A stretch of DNA of 29,058 bases from Theodoxus fluviatilis (Eukaryota > Mollusca > Gastropoda > Cycloneritida > Neritidae), in the NCBI GenBank assembly GCA_034096865.1, contig JAWQFJ010028788.1, positions 25,001 through 54,058 of the forward strand. Reading direction: 5' to 3'. The notes beneath the pieces are model-generated. The model saw only the letters and a program-made list of their open reading frames with translations. It made no database searches and had not been told where the DNA came from. Of the stretch, positions 1 to 8,973 are shown in pieces (the stretch's first letter is position 1; each line of letters begins with the position of its first letter). The position numbers and the translations under genes were made by a program.

Positions 1-480
1 CTACTCCGACTCTTGTTTTGAATATGCTTCAGCGCACACTTTCATGTTATTCCCCAAGATAAATCGATCCGTTTCTGATAATTGTCAAACTACATCGAAA
101 AAGGTCAGGCTCACTCTGACATCGAGCATCTTGAACACTTACTTTGAGATTACTGCCGTCTAGAAAAAGGGGGAAAAGCCCTTTCGATTCCAGATGCATT
201 GCCCTGTTCTAGTGCATTTATGCTGGTCTTGTCCAGTAGCATCTTCATCCTGATCACATACAAACTGAGGCGCTTAATTCACCCTCGATCCCGAAAAGGA
301 TGATTGAACTGACTCACTGAAAACAGAATGATGACATGTGCTACAAAGAAGATGATTATGTCATTTTGATGTCAGAACTGGCGTATTCTATCCTCCCATT
401 GTCACATAGAGCAGGCCCAGTCGGCATTAAGTCCACGGTTTCCACTCATAAAGGCCAGTAAAGGCCAGATGCTGATTTAA
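1..480. other. Non-coding, nothing recognised
   Basis: AT-rich single-copy-looking sequence. I see no exon with splice borders, no tandem repeat and no transposon terminus here. Confidence 0.5.
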
Positions 481-487
481 AAAAATT

Positions 488-600
488 GTCGGCAGGTTAG
501 CATAGTGGTACCTCTTTGGGGTGGAAGTAGGAATACAACAATTAGTTTCTTGCTGCGTGTAAGCTGGGTTCAAAGTTTTACTGGGTGGTTTGCATCACAG
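488..600 (+). repeat. Possible tRNA-derived SINE head
   Basis: A box A-like string, TTAGCATAGTGGTA (497-510), is followed about 60 bp later by a box B-like string, GGGTTCAAAG (566-575). These resemble the internal RNA polymerase III promoter of tRNA-derived SINEs. The spacing is longer than in a tRNA, and neither a cloverleaf nor a clear tail was found, so this is a tentative call. Confidence 0.35.
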
Positions 601-1356
601 TCAGGTCTTTATGACCTCACGTAGTATCGATTGTCCCAGACAGTCTCTTAGTATGCATGGGGCCGCCTCTAGTTGAGCTGATGGAGCAGGCTCCGAGAGC
701 CCAGAAGCCAGAAGTTCCAGCTGATGAGGGAGTCAAGAAACGGCTCTGGCCATAAATGACCAGCCAGCCAAAATAAGACCATTCCTAACACATTCTTTTT
801 GTGTTTCGAGATAGAGGTACTGTTGAAATTTACCATCTTTAATAGTGATATAAGAATGAACACTGTAGCATCAACATTGTAGAAATCATGCTCATTTGAA
901 GATAGGGGTCATGCTGACGGCAAGATTTACAAAAATGATCATTGAATGTTTCCTACACAGGTGTTACATGGCCGAGGTAAGATTTTAATACTTTTGCAAG
1001 AGAGTAATACATCATGTGTGACCAGCCAGAACAAAATGGTCCTCACATGTGCAAGGCCGATTGGCGCTACATGCAGAAATACGTAATGGGGGAGTCAATC
1101 TGGTCAGTTTATGCTTACGCATTTAAACACATATTTCAGGCACATTATTTGAGAACAGGAAAATGTTGTGTCCCTGGCGTGTATTTCTGAGGGTTAAAAA
1201 AAGCAACTGTTCCAGATTTTCTCTCAACACATTTTTTCTGCATGTAGCACCGTATCCCCCTGCACGAGTCAGGGCTATTGCATGCGGTAGGGTAACACAT
1301 GATGTACTCTCCTATAGCAGAAGCTATGAGACATTTCTCCTTATTTCCCTCTGCAG
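601..1356. other. Non-coding stretch upstream of the lectin exon
   Basis: I see no supported gene. Short open frames here lack splice signals and family resemblance. It ends in a pyrimidine-rich tract and CTGCAG acceptor just before 1357. Confidence 0.5.
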
Positions 1357-1606
1357 CCACACTGAGCAACGCGGCGGTGGGGCGACCTGCCACTCAGATC
1401 GTGTCAGGGGGACATAGGGACGGGTCCGGGGTGGCCAGACTGGCCGTGGACGGCAACAACAGTCACAACTTCACGGCAGGCTCCTGCATCATCACGCCTG
1501 TGCTCTACACCCTGGAGTGCCTGGGAGGCTTCCTCAACCCATGGTGGGGCCGTGAACCTCCAGCAGCCTCAGCAGATCCACCGGATCCTCATCTTCAACC
1601 GCGACG
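1357..1606 (+). pseudogene. Fucolectin (FTP/tachylectin-4-like) domain exon, frameshifted
   Basis: The exon begins after a strong acceptor (pyrimidine tract then CTGCAG) and ends at a GTGATT donor. The first frame reads NAAVGRPATQ, then LAVDGN, GSC and NPWW, the signature order of FTP (eel-fucolectin/tachylectin-4/pentraxin-1) carbohydrate-binding domains. After NPWW the homology continues only in another frame (AVNLQQPQQI, then RILIFNRDG). One extra base in the G-run at 1546-1549 explains the shift. In this frame the protein would be garbled, so the exon looks inactivated unless the base is an assembly error. FTP domains are found in the ectodomains of some invertebrate receptors. Here it may be the ectodomain of the tyrosine phosphatase gene downstream on the same strand, but the link is inferred from order and orientation only. 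Confidence 0.75.
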
Positions 1607-1611
1607 GTGAT

Positions 1612-2530
1612 TAACGAACAAATGGAGAACAAACTAGAGAACACTCTGTGAACGCAAACCTCCGCCAAGGAAACCACAATTTAGCACTGCTCGTAGCGGT
1701 TCATGGAGGTACGCCCGCGAGAGGGCCTGTTTAATTTAAGACGTTGTTCCGCTCACCTCGTGAAGGTTACTTTTTAACGCCTCACAGCGGTTGAATAGAC
1801 AGCTGCTCTTCAATGGCCTGTATAATTCAGGCAGCATGTTCTACTAGCCAAGCCTACGCTACGAAGTTTGGTTCATTTTAGTGCCTGCTAGTTTTCATGA
1901 AGAAATACACACTCAATTCTCTGAGCTCCCGGTGGAGAATATCAAATACACGAAAAAGATTACGAAGCAAAATTATTAGATTTGTACTATCAAAGGAGAG
2001 AGTTGTTCAAGACTAAATTAGTACTGATGCTGACACTAATGAGGTCGACGGACTAAATGTTTAATACTTCTGTAAGTGCGCTAGGTTATGATAGCATTTG
2101 AGTATGCTTCAGAATTGACAGGTTTATTACCGTTGTACTGCCTGTGTTTGTATTATAGAGAAAATGTTTTCTCTGATCAGAGAGGCTCATAACAGCTCAG
2201 AAAACCACAGGACATATTTACGCATAACAGAACTCTTAAAGTTAACCTGAGTCTAGTCTAGGTCAAGCTAATACTCAGAAGTAGGGCGTATGTTGTGTTG
2301 ACACCGAAGTATTAGGGCAGTGCTACGCTTTCCTCTTTTTTATTTGTGTTTATTTCTATTCAGACAAACCTGTCAAAGCATGCATGCATCAGTTAAGAAA
2401 TACTTCATCCATTGTTTCCATAATTTTCTATGACATGAGCATTCAAATCAATCTCTGCATCCTGTCATTAATGCCCGTTGAAGATGACGTCATTTCTGGT
2501 CACGTGACAGAGACAAGCGGTAGAACCGGA
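1612..2530. other. Intron-like AT-rich stretch
   Basis: I see no coding exon or repeat that I can support. It separates the FTP exon from the next exon-like block. Confidence 0.45.
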
Positions 2531-2536
2531 GGATAG

Positions 2537-2710
2537 ACGAGCTAGTGGCGCGAGAAAAGGAGCGGGACTTGCAGAGTGCGTGTGCCTACGTTGACGCCGT
2601 GCGCGAGACTCGGCAGGCCGACAAGGAGGCGGAGAGGCGCCACAAGAAAACCATGGACATCCGCAAGGTGCCTACGGACGTCATCAGATACAACTACCGC
2701 AACGTCAATG
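2537..2710 (+). CDS. Putative charged helical exon, unassigned
   Basis: GC-rich block between an AG (ggatag) and a good GTGAGT donor at 2711. The open frame is highly charged (ELVAREKERDLQ, then RETRQADKEAERRHKKT) and ends in DVIRYNYRNVN with one base left over. Composition differs sharply from the AT-rich flanks, which supports an exon. The sequence suggests a coiled coil or a cytoplasmic juxtamembrane helix. I do not recognise the family. Membership in the phosphatase gene is a guess from strand and position. Confidence 0.4.
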
Positions 2711-2776
2711 GTGAGTGAGTGGCTGTCCTGCTGTGGAGTGATGAGAAGTTTCATTCTAGACTTGAAGGATGTGTCG

Positions 2777-2785
2777 GATATTTTT
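2777..2785. repeat. Target site duplication, left copy
   Basis: GATATTTTT directly abuts the left MITE end and recurs exactly at 3315-3323 beside the right end. Confidence 0.85.
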
Positions 2786-3314
2786 ACATGAGTCTCCAGA
2801 GAGAAACTCCACACTTCATTGATTGGTCAAAATTTCCGCCATCTTGAAATTTTTGTCTGCTACAGTTGTGGTTGCGGTTACATGCTTCACTTCGTTTTCA
2901 AAGATGATGTTCCGAAAAGCGGACATCAAATTTCCGTCATCTTGAAATGGTTGGATATATCAATAACGGGTGAAGCTTTATATTCTAACTCTATCCCACG
3001 TTTGACTCTCAACGGGTGGTCCCTACGCCCTTACTCCAGGGCACGACACTGATGTTGGACACAAACGTGACAAAAAACAACGCTTCCGGGTTTAGGTGAA
3101 ACTCCCCGAAGTGTGTAGGTTTCTCTCTGGAGACTCATTCGACAGCAACTGCTGAAAAAGTGCGAAAATCAGAACTTGAAGAGTGCGATGGACCACGAAT
3201 CGAATTCGCGCTAGCGACGCACATGTAACCGCAACTGCAGCAGACGAAAATTTCAAGATGGCGGAAATTTCGACCAATCAATGAAATGTGGAGTTTCTCT
3301 CTGGAGACTCATGT
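2786..3314. mobile_element. 529-bp MITE with long TIRs and 9-bp TSD
   Basis: The ends are inverted copies beginning ACATGAGTCTCC and stay similar for about 95 bp with a few differences and one indel. The element is flanked by a perfect 9-bp direct repeat, GATATTTTT, at 2777-2785 and 3315-3323. It has no coding capacity. Long TIRs and a 9-bp duplication are characteristic of Mutator/MULE-type elements, so this is probably a non-autonomous MULE MITE. A third copy of the terminal motif lies inside at 3119-3139, in the same orientation as the right end, which suggests nesting or internal duplication. Confidence 0.88.
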
Positions 3315-3323
3315 GATATTTTT
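3315..3323. repeat. Target site duplication, right copy
   Basis: Exact copy of the 9-bp GATATTTTT at 2777-2785, immediately after the right MITE end. Confidence 0.85.
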
Positions 3324-3534
3324 GGTCGCTAGTGGTAGAGACAGCTTGAGAAGGTTGTTAGGAACAGCATACCACCAGGTCAACGTCGAATGAGTTGTAG
3401 CAGAACTTCAACACACAGGTGCAACTTACTGTGTCAAAATCGAACTGAAACTTATCCAGACAAATGCCATGAATAAGAATTTGCCTATAAATGTGGATAT
3501 GAATGATGAAACTGAATAATATTTACGCCTCCAT

Positions 3535-3855
3535 TATTCACCCTCCACTGACTCCAAATTGCACCATGACCACACTCTCCATTGACCTATCTCGGCATTG
3601 ACATCTGTTTTCCTCTTACCTCACTCTCCTTTGAACTCACTTTTCGCTAACTGCAATCTCCACTGACTCCTTTTTTCACTGTTCCCATTCTCCGCTGATC
3701 CCATCAGTTCTGATCCCATTCCACATTGACCTTACTTTCCACTATCCCCATATTTCACAATTGCTGTACATGTGTTTCTATGACTCCACTTTCCACTCTT
3801 GGGTAAGTTCATTCCATTACGGTCCCACTGTCTCCACTGACCCCATCCTCCCTGG
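3535..3855. repeat. Degenerate CTCCACTGACCCCAT minisatellite
   Basis: Repeated variants of a roughly 20-25-bp phrase such as CTCCACTGACTCC, CTCCATTGACC and CTCCACTGACCCC recur through the stretch. The pyrimidine-rich array ends just before the exon-like block that follows. Confidence 0.55.
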
Positions 3856-3933
3856 CTGACAGTGGAGGGGACGCCAAGACAAGGGGACCTGGCGGTGGAA
3901 GAAGCCGGACGGGAGAGCGTGGCGCTGTGCTAA

Positions 3934-4041
3934 CCTGGCCTTGACCTTGACTCCTCCCTCACCACCATCTTGGCCCACAACGTTCTCGCCTTCATGCGTC
4001 GTTGGCAAAACAACAACGACTACTTGAAGGAAAAGTGCATG
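3934..4041 (+). CDS. Putative exon before a GTGAGT donor, unassigned
   Basis: The open frame includes LAHNVLAFMRRW then NNNDYLKEKCM and stops at a good donor (ATG then GTGAGT). Upstream in the same frame a coding-like stretch (GDLAVEEAGRE) is cut by TAA at 3931-3933, so the exon is either shorter than it looks or broken. I cannot assign it to a PTP subregion or to any other family with confidence. Confidence 0.3.
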
Positions 4042-4428
4042 GTGAGTGCAATAAATGGTCGCCGTCGGGGTAGAGAAGTACTTCTTTTATTTACTCTTGT
4101 TTGTTTGCCCCTGTTTGCATTCATTGTGCATCACCTGGCCTCTTCCCGTAAGAAAGCAGACTTGTGAACTTTTGTGATGTTTTCGTCATTTTTGTTGTTG
4201 TTCGATGCGATTTTGCATGAGGCCAAATGAGGAGGTCGGGTGGGGATAGGGTAGGGGTGAGATAGGAGAGGGGGGAGCAGATTGCGTACATGTATAATGA
4301 CTCCTGCTAACTTGCACCAGATCCAGGACGTACTGACAAAGAAAACACCCAAATCTACAGGGACCCATGGGTCCTTGGCTTTGGCTTTTGTTCTTTATAT
4401 GAAAGACAAGTTATACTGTCTTATTTGA

Positions 4429-4490
4429 AGTTTTTTTCGCACTACACCGCCAAGGACGAATACACAATCCGCAATTTGGAGCTCTGTCAG
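4429..4490 (+). pseudogene. PTP domain exon fragment before the WPD loop
   Basis: The frame reads YTAKDEYTIRNLELCQ and ends exactly at a GTAAGC donor. In classical tyrosine phosphatases this pattern (acidic-Y-T/V-I/V-R-x-L-x-L) is the strand just before the segment leading to the WPD loop. The next exon at 5257 continues in phase 0 with KRKLVTQHHFTRW, as expected of a PTP domain. The 5' border is unclear because only a weak AG (4427-4428) precedes it, and the upstream half of the PTP domain (the KNRY and YWP regions) is not found. Fragment of the same broken gene as the following exons. Confidence 0.65.
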
Positions 4491-4556
4491 GTAAGCCCGG
4501 TGCAGACTTCATGGTGTCACCCAATTATGTGTCCAACACATGGGACTGATGACGTG

Positions 4557-4785
4557 TCATGAAACGTTGAATACGTCCACATACGTCGGGATTGCATCAA
4601 ATGTGTTACAAATATATTTAAAATAGAGGTTTTATGAAAATGAAAAGGTATGCGCATGCTCGTTCATGAAACGTTGCATACGTCCACATGGTTTCGACAT
4701 AGCGTCGGAATTGCACCAAATGTGTTAAAAACAAACAAAATAGATGTGTTAGGAAAATGAAATGGTATACGCATGCCCATGCACA
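4557..4785. repeat. Two-copy 107-bp tandem duplication
   Basis: Unit 1 starts at 4557 and unit 2 at 4664, both with TCATGAAACGTTG followed by ATACGTCCACAT, GCA(T/C)CAAATGTGTTA and AAAATGAAA. The copies differ by scattered substitutions and small indels. Located in the intron between the two PTP exons. Confidence 0.7.
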
Positions 4786-4894
4786 CGAAGAAATGAACAT
4801 ACAAAAAACGTTTACAATACTCGTACAAATACATGTATATGAGGAGGCGCGTTAGCTATTGTAAGAATGGCTTTACATTCGTATTTTCATAAAC

Positions 4895-4895
<1 letters not shown>

Positions 4896-4937
<42 letters not shown>

Positions 4938-5031
4938 TCTTTCTTTCTCTCTCTCTCTCACTCTCTCTTTCTGTCTTTCTCTCTCTCTTTCTTTCTCTCT
5001 CTCTCACTCTTTCTTTCTCTCTCTCTTTCTT

Positions 5032-5062
<31 letters not shown>

Positions 5063-5079
5063 TTCTCTCTCTCTCTCTT

Positions 5080-5129
<50 letters not shown>
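4896..5129. repeat. (CT)n microsatellite with TTTC interruptions
   Basis: About 230 bp of CT repeats with regular TTTCTT interruptions, inside the intron of the phosphatase gene. Open frames across it are composition artefacts. Confidence 0.97.
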
Positions 5130-5132
<3 letters not shown>

Positions 5133-5256
5133 AGCAAAAGCTTACTCCACGAGAACACTTCGAATATCCTTTGGTATAACCTTCCAATGTTTGTAACTGC
5201 CGGTACCCGAACTATGACAGCAGCTGCATTACGCCGTCGTCTGTGTCCGTCCACAG

Positions 5257-5411
5257 CAAGGAGGTGGCAAGAGGAAGCTGGTGACCCAGCACCACTTCAC
5301 ACGGTGGCACGACTGAGGCATTCCAGACACACCATGGCCGCTACTCGACTTCCGGGCAGAAGTGGTGGCCCGGATGGAGAACTCGCCTTCCCCTGCCGTC
5401 GTTCACTGCTC
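5257..5411 (+). pseudogene. PTP catalytic exon: WPD loop with in-frame stop, catalytic Cys
   Basis: The exon follows the acceptor GTCCACAG and continues the previous exon in phase 0. It reads KRKLVTQHHFTRWHD, then TGA (5314-5316), then GIPDTPWPLLDF, ending PAVVHCS. In the family this is the WPD loop (W-P-D-H-G-x-P) followed by the start of the HC-x5-R signature; the Cys codon is TGC 5407-5409. Here Pro is replaced by His, and the residue after Asp, normally His, is a TGA stop. The remainder of the signature (GRTG) lies in another exon at 7716. No GT lies at the phase-matched border; the sequence there is TTATGTAG, which would be GTATGTAG with one changed base. Two lesions make a working phosphatase unlikely. 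Confidence 0.85.
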
Positions 5412-6215
5412 TTATGTAGTCTTTGGCCTTCTTTTGTTCTTGTCTCCCTCCCTCGTCTTCTTCCTTGACCTCGCCTTCTTCCTTGAACTCGCCTTCTTCC
5501 TTGACCTCGCCTTCTTCCTTGAACTCGCCTTCTTCCTTGAACTCGCCTTCTTCCTTGAACTCGCCTTCTTCCTTGACCTCGCCTTCTTCCTTGAACTCGC
5601 CTTTTTCCTTGACCTCGCCTTCTTCCTTGACCTCGCCTTCTTCCTTGACCTCGCCTTCTTCCTTGAACTCGCCTTCTTCCTTGACCTCGGCTTCTTCCTT
5701 GACATCCCCAGCCGTGTGTTTTGCTTTTGACGAAGTGGTGGTGGCCTGGGTGGACAGCTCCCCTCCTTCTCTCATCGCTTCCTGCTCACCTGAAGTCCAT
5801 GGCCTTCTTTTTGTGCTCTGCGTGCCCATTCTTTGTGCGTCTTGTCTTCTGTTGAAGTGGTGGCCTGGATCGACAGTTACCCTTTCCCTGTCGTCCTTCA
5901 CTGTTTCTGTGTAGTCTTCGACCTTCTTTTTGTCCTCTTCGTGTTCCTTGTCATCGTCTGCCTTTTCTTTTGCCGAAGTGATGGCCTGGGTTGACAACTA
6001 CCCTTCCTCGGTCGTCGTTCACTGTTTCTGTGTAGTATTGAGCCTTCTTCTCATCCTCGTCTTTTTCCTTGTCCTCGCCTGCCTTATCTTTGCTGAAAGG
6101 TAGCCTGGATGCACACTGCCTTTTCCCTCTTCTCGTTCACTACTCATCTGCAGCCTCTAACCTTTCCGTCCTTTTCATGTTCCTTGTCCTCATCTGCCTT
6201 GTCTTTTGCTACTGT
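5359..6215 (+). repeat. ~122-bp tandem copies of the PTP catalytic-loop segment
   Basis: The segment GAAGTGGTGGCC...GTCGTTCACTG...TGTAGTCTT at 5359 recurs at 5732, 5854, 5975 and 6095 with spacings of 122, 121 and 120 bp. Copies at 5854 and 5975 still encode EVVAWIDS and VVLHCFCVVF-like versions of the stretch that carries the catalytic Cys. An 18-bp minisatellite separates the first copy from the rest. The array arose by duplication of part of the phosphatase exon together with its flanking intron and is decaying. Confidence 0.8.
5455..5703. repeat. 18-bp minisatellite (FFLDLA/FFLELA in plus frame)
   Basis: About 14 copies of CTTCTTCCTTGACCTCGC, alternating with the AACTCGC version. Because 18 is divisible by 3, every frame stays open: hydrophobic FFLDLA on plus, Lys/Glu-rich on minus. 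The plus frame is continuous with the HCS of the preceding phosphatase exon. Confidence 0.95.
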
Positions 6216-6419
6216 TTGTGCTTTTCTCTGTACTCTTTTTTCTCTATTTCCAGTATTCAAGTTTTCTTTTTCTGTTCATCTTGCTTCTACATCTAGTTAT
6301 GCTTCTGTTCTCTTCGTCCTCTCCTCGTCCTATATTATGTCCTCGTTCTTTTTTAAACTTGTATTCGGCCTTCTTCTCTCTCTAGTCATCATGTTGTTGC
6401 TTTTCTCTTAGTTCCTTCT

Positions 6420-7140
6420 TGTACCCCTGATCTGCTCGTGCTCCTCTTGGTTTTGCTTCCCCTCTCCTCCTTCTTTTACTCACGCCCCCGCTTCTCCTTT
6501 GCTCCCACCCCCGCTCCTCCTTCCTTTACTCCTACCCCCGCTCCTCTTTCTTTTACTCACGCCCCCGACCCTCCTTCTTTTACTCACGCCCCCACTCTTC
6601 ATTATTGCTGCCACCCCCGCTTCTCCTTCTTTTACTCACGCCCCCACTCTTCATTATTGCTGCCACCCCCGCTTCTCCTTCTTTTACTCACGCCCCCACT
6701 CTTCATTTTTGCTCCCACTCCCGCCATTCCTTCTTTCACTCACGCCCCCACTCTTCATTTTTGCTCCAACCCCCGCTCCTCCTTCTTTTACTCACGCCCT
6801 CGATCCTCCTTTTACTCACGCCCCCACTCTTCATTTTTGCTCACGCCCCCGTTCCTCCTTCTTTTACTCCAGCTCCTGCTCCTCCTCCTTTTACACACGC
6901 CCCCGCTCCTTCTCTTACTCACGCCCCCACTCCTCCCTCTTTTGCTCCCGCCCTCGCTCCTCGTTTTCTTGCTTCCGCTCCTGCTCCTGCTTCTTTTACT
7001 CACGCACCCGCTCTCCCTTCTTTTACTCCCGCTCCTGCTCCTCCTTCTTTTACTCACTCCCCCGCTCCCCCTTCTTTTACTCCCGCTCCTGCTCCTCCTT
7101 CTTTTGCCCTCCCCTCTTCGTTTCTCCCTCCTCCGTTCTT
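6420..7140. repeat. Pyrimidine-rich minisatellite TTCTTTTACTCACGCCCCCGCTCC
   Basis: Dozens of variant copies of TTTTACTCACGCCCCC joined by CTCCTTC or CTCTTCATTTTTGCTCC, with an irregular 27-55-bp period. The three long plus-strand frames and the minus-strand frame across it are low-complexity artefacts. It forms part of the material separating the two halves of the phosphatase catalytic loop. Confidence 0.9.
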
Positions 7141-7715
7141 ATTACATATTCGCCTCGGCCTCACCTTCTCCCGCCCCACTCCCCATTTCTGTCCACCACC
7201 TCATTAAGTCTCCTCGTATGGCGGTATTTCTTCGCTCGCTTGTCTTGGTCCTCGTTGCCCTCCTTTTCTGTCCGCTTGTGGATGACACATGAGAAATAGT
7301 TATACGTCCAAGGCTAGTCTGGATGATTTTCATCGAACAACACTGACACCAACTGTTGCCGGGGCTACATGCTTGTTTTTTAAAAAGAGACATACCGCGG
7401 CGTATTATTCCAGCGATAAGCGGGCTTTTGCTGTGGTAGTTTCGTGGGCCTCAAGAATGGAGAAATGCAAACAGAAGGACGTGTTTCTTTCCAAAGTGAC
7501 ATGCCTTCCTGCTCCTATTCAAGCAGTCATTTTACCTCCTCTGCAAGAATACTTTGACCAGAGGCAAACAAGAATTGCTGATCTTAATTTTGTTTAAAAT
7601 CAGTATCTGGCGCAGTGGATCGACCTGTCGGCAACAGTGCGAGGCGATTATTGGCCGTTGTTCAGACCCTGATCGGGTTGACTGATTATTGCACCAAAGC
7701 TCTCGTTTTTCTTAG

Positions 7716-7851
7716 TGACGGGTACGGGAGGACGGGCACTTTCCTTGCAATCAACAACCTGATGGACCAGGTGCTGATGGACAGGGAGATCGGCGTCTAC
7801 GCATGCGTGTACAAGTTACGTCAGCAGCGCGTCAACATGGTCCAGACAGTG
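7716..7851 (+). pseudogene. PTP exon: GRTG half of the signature motif and Q-loop
   Basis: The exon starts after a strong acceptor (CTCGTTTTTCTTAG) and ends at a GTGAGT donor (7852). It reads DGYGRTGTFLAI, then NNLMDQ and QQRVNMVQTV. These are the C-terminal half of the PTP P-loop (HC-S-x-G-x-G-R-T-G) with the invariant Arg, and the QRxxMVQT Q-loop. The exon begins in phase 2, which fits an upstream exon ending TGC-TC at 5411, giving Cys-Ser-Asp-Gly. Read without splicing, the residues before DGYGRTG are VFLS, which could be mistaken for a Cys-less pseudophosphatase; the acceptor makes the splice interpretation better. This exon itself is undamaged. The next exon at 11951 joins in phase 0. 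Confidence 0.85.
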
Positions 7852-7876
7852 GTGAGTTGTCTCCCTTGACGACTGA

Positions 7877-7879
<3 letters not shown>

Positions 7880-7939
<60 letters not shown>
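7880..7939. repeat. (CA)n microsatellite
   Basis: About 55 bp of CA repeats starting about 29 bp after the phosphatase exon donor. Confidence 0.97.
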
Positions 7940-7941
<2 letters not shown>

Positions 7942-8740
7942 CTCTCTTCTCGTTATAGCCACGGCTTTTTATCATTTTCATGTCATCCATAGTGTGCTCT
8001 TTGCGGTATGGATTGGTTGTGGCCTTGATTGAAGAAAAGTACTTTCAAAAGTTTGATAGACAAAATACATATCCATGTTTGTTGAAAGCAGTAACGACAT
8101 TTGCTCGAGATTATGTATGTATATTGGGAAGCAGATACAGCTGTTGTGATAGTGAATCAGAAACGAATACGGGTAGTTTAAAAAAATGAAATAGTGTGTT
8201 GCATAGGCATTTTGTAAAGCATTGGTTTGTTGTGGCTTTGATAAACATACACTTTAAAAATCTTTTAGGGGGGACAGTTTTTGACAATTAAATGAGTATA
8301 TCAATCTGTTCAAGATGTTGGCCAATTTAGTCATCGATAGTACTCATTCTGTGATTTTTTAATGTGCTATTCTTAATGTAGTATGAACTACGAATATTTT
8401 CATTAGCCATATTCTTTGAAGCATGAAACAAGTCCCACAAGTTTTACACTCTGACTCCGTCATTCTTCATCCTTCTTTGCTTTTGTAAATGCCGCTGCAG
8501 ATCTCCACGAGGTGTCGTCCTCTGTGGCCTTCTCAGTAGTCACCCTGTCTCTTTGTGAACTTACAAAGATTTCCGCTGCATAAACTGCTGTCATTGTCCA
8601 GAGCCAGCAGCAGACTGAGTTATTATATTAGAGGTGTCAGTACGTTACGTATACATAAATCCTTGTACGCTTCCTTGTATTCCCACTCTTCACTCATGTC
8701 TCTGCATGCATACACACATACGTCGAAGGGTTCAAGGGTG
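7940..8740. other. Intron sequence, nothing recognised
   Basis: AT-rich sequence between the (CA)n and (GA)n tracts. Short open frames show no family resemblance. Confidence 0.5.
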
Positions 8741-8744
8741 GGTG

Positions 8745-8791
8745 GGTGGGAGGAGAGGGAGAGAGAGGGGGGGGAGGGGGGGGGAGGGAGG

Positions 8792-8843
<52 letters not shown>
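8745..8843. repeat. G-rich and (GA)n tract
   Basis: GGGTGG and GGGAGGGAGG runs pass into about 48 bp of pure GA. The G-run part could form a G-quadruplex. Confidence 0.9.
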
Positions 8844-8846
<3 letters not shown>

Positions 8847-8951
8847 ACAACCGAGATCGCTGGTGCTTCAAGGGGAGTACGACCAAGTCAAGATTCCAGT
8901 CACAATCCACATGTTTACGAAACGCATAGAAAGACACCGTAGGTTTTATTC

Positions 8952-8973
8952 GGCGGCACTGCCAGCTGAAATT
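8952..8973 (+). repeat. Left terminal inverted repeat
   Basis: GGCGGCACTGCCAGCTGAAATT, inverted at 11840-11861 with a single mismatch. Confidence 0.9.

Noticed and set aside
5455..5703. CRISPR-like array
   Set aside because: Repeats are contiguous 18-mers without unique spacers and the DNA is eukaryotic.
5341..5997. 218-aa minus-strand Lys/Glu-rich ORF
   Set aside because: It is the complement of the 18-bp minisatellite and the decayed PTP-derived repeats; the repeat length is a multiple of three, which keeps the frame open.
6438..7299. Three overlapping 200-284-aa plus-strand ORFs rich in Leu, Pro, Ser and Phe
   Set aside because: Translation of a pyrimidine-rich minisatellite in all three frames; no domain and no splice context.
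7289..7597. 102-aa plus-strand ORF
   Set aside because: No recognisable family, no convincing splice sites and no PTP motif; kept as intron.
7615..7869. Cys-less pseudophosphatase reading (VFLSDGYGRTG) as one exon
   Set aside because: A strong acceptor (TTTTTCTTAG) lies exactly before the homologous part, so the VFLS residues are better explained as intron.
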